Shown here: positions 36,092 through 40,003 of the stretch, one piece after another
Numbering within the stretch: the first letter of the stretch is position 1
Layout of the letters: every line of letters begins with the position of its first letter
DNA from: Nevskia sp.
GTDB taxonomy: Bacteria > Pseudomonadota > Gammaproteobacteria > Nevskiales > Nevskiaceae
Assembly: GCA_019689635.1 (NCBI GenBank)
Contig: JADGHB010000023.1
Span: forward strand, 1-40,003
Direction of reading: 5' to 3'
DNA length: 40,003 nucleotides
The notes under the pieces: model-generated
What the model saw: only the letters and a program-made list of their open reading frames with translations
What the model was told of the DNA's origin: nothing
Databases searched by the model: none
Translations under genes and position numbers: made by a program

Positions 36092-39000
36092 TCATCCCGG
36101 TGCGCGTCCGACGCGTTTGCGCCGCAGTGCAGCAGCCCCCAGCAGGGCCAGCAGACCCAGCCCGTCGCAGGCCCCGCCCCCCGCAGACCCCCCTGCAGAC
36201 CCGCCGGAAGAACCGCTGCCGGAAGAACCGCCGCCGGAAGACCCGCCGCTCGAGGAGCCGCCGCCGAAGGCGAAGTGCTGCGGTGCGCCCAGATTGCCGG
36301 CCGCATCCACCGCCTGCACCGTGCCGGCGGCGATGCCGGAGGGCACAGTCAGGGTTTCCGCGACACCGGCGGAGACGACGGCGGGCAGGTCCACGGGCTT
36401 GAGCGAGGCGTCGTCGGGGACCAGCCGGTAGTGGTCCGGTTGACCGTCGTACCAGTCGTCGCCGGGCGCGGTGAAGCTCAGCGTTCGGTGCGTCGCGTCG
36501 GCGGTGAACGCGCGCAGCGCGCCGGGCGGACGAGTGTCCGTGCCGTAGCGGCCGGTGTTCCATTCGTCGTGGTGATAGCTCCACCACTCGCGGTTGCCGG
36601 CGTACGTGCCGGCGGTCTTCCAGACGAACACGTAGCCCTCGCGCGTGGTGGCCACCAGCTCGGTGTGACCGTCGCCATCGAGATCCCCCGCGCTCGGACT
36701 GAACACCACCCAGCCGCTGGTGAACTTGGGGAAACCCGCCGCCTGGCCGAGCAGCGTGTAGGCGTGCAGGGCGTTGGAGTCCCCGGCATCCACCACCTCG
36801 GCTTGACCATCCCCGCTGACATCCACGAACAAGGGACTCGACAGGAAGTCCAGCCCCTGCAGGAATGGCGCGCTGGGCGTCAGCGGCACGCCGGTGCGCG
36901 CATCCACGATGCGCTCGAAGTTTTTGAGCTGCACGCCGCTGGCGATGAACAACAGCGCGGCGGCCGTCGATGCCGCGCCGCTGCCGGCCTGGGCGTAAGC
37001 GAGCCCCGAAAGCCCGCCGAACCGACCGAAGGCGCCCAGCGTGGTGAAGCTCACCGGCACATCGGCGGGAAGCTGGGTGAGCAAATCGTCGAGCGTGATC
37101 CGTCCGGACAGCAGCGCCACGGGATCGAGGTTGGGCTGCACGCCCAGCAGCGTCTTGATCTGGCCGTTGCCGGACAGCAGATAGCTCGGCGAGAAGATGG
37201 TGCTCGCCGCGATCTCGTCGCGGCCGTCGCCGTCCACGTCGGCAGCCGCCAGGCCCTCGCTGCCCTCGGTGATGAACTCCTGCGCCGAGCCGTAATAAAG
37301 GATGAGGCTGGGCAGCGTCACCGGCCAGCCGGACACCGGCGTGCCGTCGGCGTGGTAGGCCATGAAGTGCACCATGCCCAGCGGCTGGATGTCGGCGCCG
37401 CGCGTGTCGCTCTGCTGGCTGCGGATCACGATCTCCGGCTTGCCGTCGCCGTCGAGGTCGGCGATCACCGGCGCGCAGTCGAGCTTGTCGTCGTGGATGC
37501 GCACGTAGCCGGAAGGCGTGAGGCTGTCCGGAATCGTCACCTTCACCGGGAAGCCCTTGAGTTCGGTGCCGTCGCCCTGGAACACGTGGACATAACCGTC
37601 CCAGCCGGCTTCGACGATCTCCAGCGTGCCGTCGCCGTCGAGGTCGTAGAGCACGGGGCTGGAGAAAGCGCCTTCTTTCGGCGGCCGCGAGAATTGTTGG
37701 GCGGGCCGCGGGATCGGCGGCGGCTGCACGTCCTTGGCCACGAGCTGCGGAAATCCCTGGCGCGCTCGGCCCTGCGCGTCCCAGGCGTAAACGTGGCCCG
37801 CCGTGCTCGCGGCCACGACCCACAAGTGTCCGTCGTGATCGAGATCGCCCACCGCCACCGGGACTGCCACGGGCTCGTAGCGCGGATTCACGCCCGGATG
37901 GCTTTTGAGCACGGACACCGGGTCGGTGTGTACCGGCCAGCCGGAAAGCTCCTGGCGCGTGACCGGATCGAGCGCGTGCACGTAGCCGTCGGCGTCGCCG
38001 TAAATGATGGCCAGATGGCCCAGGCCCTGCAGATCGGCGAGCTTGGGTGCGCTGGTGCCGTCCGGGGAAAAACCCCCATCCATCGCGCCCTGGCCGTTCA
38101 CGCGCACCGGGAAGCCGGGATACCAGGAGGGATCGTGCACCACGTCGATGGCGCGCCGCTCCTCGGCCTGGCGGCCGGTGGCGTCGGTCACGGTCAGGCG
38201 CAAGGTGATGGCGTATTGCTCGGTGGTTTCGAGTTCTTTGTTCTTGGACAGGGAGAACGCGGATTGCCAGAAACTTTCCGGGATCTGGCTCAGATCCAGC
38301 GTGCCGAGCGCGCCCTCGTAGGGCGTTTGCCCCGCGCCGGTGGCCAGGGTGTTCCAGGTTTGCGGTTCGCCGCCCAAACCGTATTCCAGCGTCCAGGTGT
38401 AGGACGGCGAGCGTACGGCCGCGACCGCGCCGCTGATCGGAATCTGACTCGTGACGGTCGGATCCCATAGCGTGAACCACTCCGGCGCGTCGAACCAGGC
38501 GGTGGGCGGGATCGCGCCGCCGGCGAACGCCTGACAGGCGCGATGCACGTTGGGCCGGCCATAGCCGGTCTGCAAGTCCCAGCCGGGCCCGTTGGGCCAT
38601 TTGACGTAAGCGCCGTCGGCGTCTGAGGCGGTGGCGATCAGCACCTGCAGGATTTCCGGCGCGGTGTAGGGATTCCCCGGCGGGGAATAGGCGAGCGCGC
38701 AGGAGCGCACCGCGCCCAGCACGCCGCCCAGGGTGCCGGTGGATTCCGAAGTCGAGCCGCCCAGCGTCTCCACCGTCACGAGGTTCTTCGGTCCCCAGGA
38801 CGTTTCGCCCGAACGCACGCGGAAGGTGGTGGTGAGCGCGCGCAGCGGCGGCAGGTTGTTGATGAGCGTGTTGTTGAAATCGCGCACGAAGCCGTTGCCG
38901 GGCACGCTGTGGGGCCAGTACATGCCGCCCTGGTGGTCGGTGGAGTCGAAGTCGTTGCTGGTCTCCGCCACCAGCACGTCGTGGCGCCAGAGATATTCCA

Positions 39001-39868
39001 CCGCCTCGCGCTCGAAGCTCGAATACCCCAGCGCGGCGTTTTCGGTGGTGATGACCTTGGCGCCGGCGTCGGCGGCGAACAGCAAGCCCTGGGTCAGCTC
39101 GTTGGCGCGATCCAGCGCTTCGGCGCCGACCTTGACCGGCAGGATCAGACAGCGCGCGCAGGCGCCGACCAGCCCGATGCCGTTGTCGGCCTCGGCCGCG
39201 GCCTTGCCCATCTGCGCGTCGGAGTGACCGTAGGTGGCGTCCAGCGTCGCGGGATCGTTTTGCTGGTTGTAGAAATCCCAGCCGGAGATGTCGTCCACGT
39301 AGCCGTCGTGGTCGTCGTCCACGCCGTCGGAAAAGACCACGATGAGATCCTCGGGATCGAGGAAGCCGTTGCCGTTTTTGTCCGCCACGCGCGGATCGTG
39401 GGCATAGTCCTGGACGTTGAACACGCCGTCGCCGTTGAGATCGTAGAGCCGGTCCGGCTCCTTGCAGCCGGGGCTGTTTCCGGGATGGGTCGCGCCCTTG
39501 GCGTCCTGCGGGGCCGGCAGCTCGCCGCAGTTGAGATAGACCTTGTTGACCAGGTCCTTGGAGGCATCCCCCGCGTTCCAGTTGATGCCACCCTCGAGAT
39601 AGGCGATGACGATGCGCGGATCGCCGGCGCGCGCGGTGGCCGCCAGACTGGTGTCGAACCAGGTGCTGTCGATGGACATGCCGGCGGCGTTTTCCGGATC
39701 GCTGGCGATGGGAAAGACCGCGCGCGGAATCTCGCCGAGCAGCGTGTACTGGCCGGCGTTGGCATAGCCCGGATCGTTCGGCGGCGTGTCGGGAAACGCC
39801 GCTTCTGCCGCACCCGCGGCGAGCAAGAACATCCACCCTGCCAGGAGCACCATCCTTCGCGTACGCAT
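36092..39868 (-). CDS. Secreted subtilase-like protein with FG-GAP repeats and C-terminal sorting tail
   Basis: Large exported protein of 1258 residues. ATG 39868 is chosen over 39892 because GGGGAG lies 7 bases upstream and a signal peptide follows directly (MVLLAGWMFLLAAGAAEA). Residues about 80-460 resemble an S8 subtilase: IVIAYLEGGINW puts Glu92 where catalytic Asp is usual; His215 lies in YGHSDAQ rather than HGTH; Asn305 fits the oxyanion position; TSESTG offers Ser374. Calcium-type loops DLNGDGVFNVQDY and DDDHDGYVDD are inserted. Residues about 590-1110 hold six FG-GAP/VCBS-type repeats (for example DLDGDGKPEIV, DVDGDGRDEIA), likely a beta-propeller. The Ser/Gly-rich tail ends GGGACDGLGLLALLGAAALR plus basic residues, like GlyGly/MYXO-type CTERM signals. 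Protease activity is uncertain. Confidence 0.85.
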   Translation of the reverse strand: MRTRRMVLLAGWMFLLAAGAAEAAFPDTPPNDPGYANAGQYTLLGEIPRAVFPIASDPENAAGMSIDSTWFDTSLAATARAGDPRIVIAYLEGGINWNAGDASKDLVNKVYLNCGELPAPQDAKGATHPGNSPGCKEPDRLYDLNGDGVFNVQDYAHDPRVADKNGNGFLDPEDLIVVFSDGVDDDHDGYVDDISGWDFYNQQNDPATLDATYGHSDAQMGKAAAEADNGIGLVGACARCLILPVKVGAEALDRANELTQGLLFAADAGAKVITTENAALGYSSFEREAVEYLWRHDVLVAETSNDFDSTDHQGGMYWPHSVPGNGFVRDFNNTLINNLPPLRALTTTFRVRSGETSWGPKNLVTVETLGGSTSESTGTLGGVLGAVRSCALAYSPPGNPYTAPEILQVLIATASDADGAYVKWPNGPGWDLQTGYGRPNVHRACQAFAGGAIPPTAWFDAPEWFTLWDPTVTSQIPISGAVAAVRSPSYTWTLEYGLGGEPQTWNTLATGAGQTPYEGALGTLDLSQIPESFWQSAFSLSKNKELETTEQYAITLRLTVTDATGRQAEERRAIDVVHDPSWYPGFPVRVNGQGAMDGGFSPDGTSAPKLADLQGLGHLAIIYGDADGYVHALDPVTRQELSGWPVHTDPVSVLKSHPGVNPRYEPVAVPVAVGDLDHDGHLWVVAASTAGHVYAWDAQGRARQGFPQLVAKDVQPPPIPRPAQQFSRPPKEGAFSSPVLYDLDGDGTLEIVEAGWDGYVHVFQGDGTELKGFPVKVTIPDSLTPSGYVRIHDDKLDCAPVIADLDGDGKPEIVIRSQQSDTRGADIQPLGMVHFMAYHADGTPVSGWPVTLPSLILYYGSAQEFITEGSEGLAAADVDGDGRDEIAASTIFSPSYLLSGNGQIKTLLGVQPNLDPVALLSGRITLDDLLTQLPADVPVSFTTLGAFGRFGGLSGLAYAQAGSGAASTAAALLFIASGVQLKNFERIVDARTGVPLTPSAPFLQGLDFLSSPLFVDVSGDGQAEVVDAGDSNALHAYTLLGQAAGFPKFTSGWVVFSPSAGDLDGDGHTELVATTREGYVFVWKTAGTYAGNREWWSYHHDEWNTGRYGTDTRPPGALRAFTADATHRTLSFTAPGDDWYDGQPDHYRLVPDDASLKPVDLPAVVSAGVAETLTVPSGIAAGTVQAVDAAGNLGAPQHFAFGGGSSSGGSSGGGSSGSGSSGGSAGGSAGGGACDGLGLLALLGAAALRRKRVGRAPG

Positions 39869-39888
39869 CCGCGTTCTCCCCTGAAGAT

Positions 39889-40003
39889 TCATCTACGCCT
39901 GCGCCGGAGCATCAGCGCGCCCAGCCCACCCAACGCGAACAGATCCATCGGCCCCCCCCAAATAAAATATAAACCGGAGCGGGGCCCCGGGGCCCGGGGG
40001 GGG
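39889..40003 (-). CDS. Partial gene: C-terminal end of a protein with a CTERM-like sorting signal
   Basis: A frame open from the contig edge to TGA 39889-39891 ends GGPMDLFALGGLGALMLRRR plus two more Arg, i.e. Gly-Gly, one hydrophobic helix and an Arg cluster, the layout of GlyGly/MYXO-CTERM-type sorting tails. Its stop overlaps the possible upstream ATG 39892 of the next gene as ATGA and lies 20 bases before the preferred start at 39868, so the two genes are probably cotranscribed. The 5' part is missing, and bases after about 39951 are low-complexity and may be assembly error, so only the last 20 or so residues are reliable. Confidence 0.55.
   Translation of the reverse strand, partial: PPRAPGPRSGLYFIWGGPMDLFALGGLGALMLRRRRR
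39952..40003. other. Low-complexity contig edge
   Basis: The last 50 bases contain a C8 run, an AT-only stretch (aaataaaatataaa) and then GGGGCCCC/GGGCCC runs ending in G8. This composition is unlike the rest of the window and looks like unreliable sequence at an assembly end rather than biology. Confidence 0.6.

Noticed and set aside
35928-39836. A 1302-codon minus-strand frame overlapping the subtilase-like gene in another frame
   Set aside because: Arg-rich translation without a signal peptide or domains; the alternative frame has signal peptide, FG-GAP repeats and a sorting tail.

Overview
The window is about 40 kb of GC-rich (I estimate high 60s %), densely packed bacterial DNA that most resembles a gammaproteobacterial chromosome. 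Evidence for this is the pth and ychF housekeeping genes, a SerA of E. coli length, a QseB/PmrA-type two-component pair, and a hopanoid head-group operon of hpnIJKL type. I cannot name the genus. I found no insertion sequence, prophage, CRISPR array, tRNA or rRNA, and no gene-free stretch over 300 bases. The right end is a contig edge of low-complexity sequence.

Layout, left to right. (1) 0.1-5.0 kb, housekeeping: pth, serA, a secreted M28 peptidase (opposite strand), ychF and a small GFA/CENP-V-type zinc protein. (2) 5.0-10.4 kb, minus strand: a translationally coupled hopanoid operon hpnI-hpnJ-hpnK-hpnL followed by a ferritin-like di-iron protein of unknown function. (3) 10.4-18.9 kb: a DUF2147 protein, then a complete tripartite RND efflux system (PepSY protein, outer-membrane lipoprotein, adaptor lipoprotein, RND pump) divergent from its own response regulator/sensor kinase pair. 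The divergent promoter carries two PmrA/QseB-like TTAA-N7-TTAA direct repeats.

(4) 18.96-27.9 kb, plus strand: a full mevalonate pathway interleaved with hopanoid genes. The order is mvaD, phosphomevalonate kinase, one reading frame fusing class II HMG-CoA reductase to mevalonate kinase, idi (type I), hpnH, hpnB, and an unusually long HMG-CoA synthase. Only the acetoacetyl-CoA thiolase is missing for acetyl-CoA to IPP/DMAPP. Together with region 2 the window links C5 supply to the hopanoid side chain (HpnH) and its sugar/cyclitol head group (HpnI, HpnK, HpnJ). Squalene synthesis and the hopene cyclase are not here. (5) 28.1-33.6 kb: prpB, prpC and a single-chain pyruvate carboxylase, which together would carry propionyl-CoA carbon to pyruvate and oxaloacetate (prpD/aconitase are elsewhere). 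(6) 33.7-40 kb, minus strand: a TetR regulator, a stand-alone DUF5131 (phage Gp37/Gp68-like) protein with a long N-terminal extension, a large secreted subtilase-like protein with FG-GAP repeats and a C-terminal sorting tail, and the tail end of another protein with a similar sorting signal.

The most notable points are the HMG-CoA reductase-mevalonate kinase fusion, the joint mevalonate/hopanoid gene neighbourhood, the di-iron protein at the end of the hopanoid head-group operon, and the atypical subtilase with a Glu in the place of the usual Asp.
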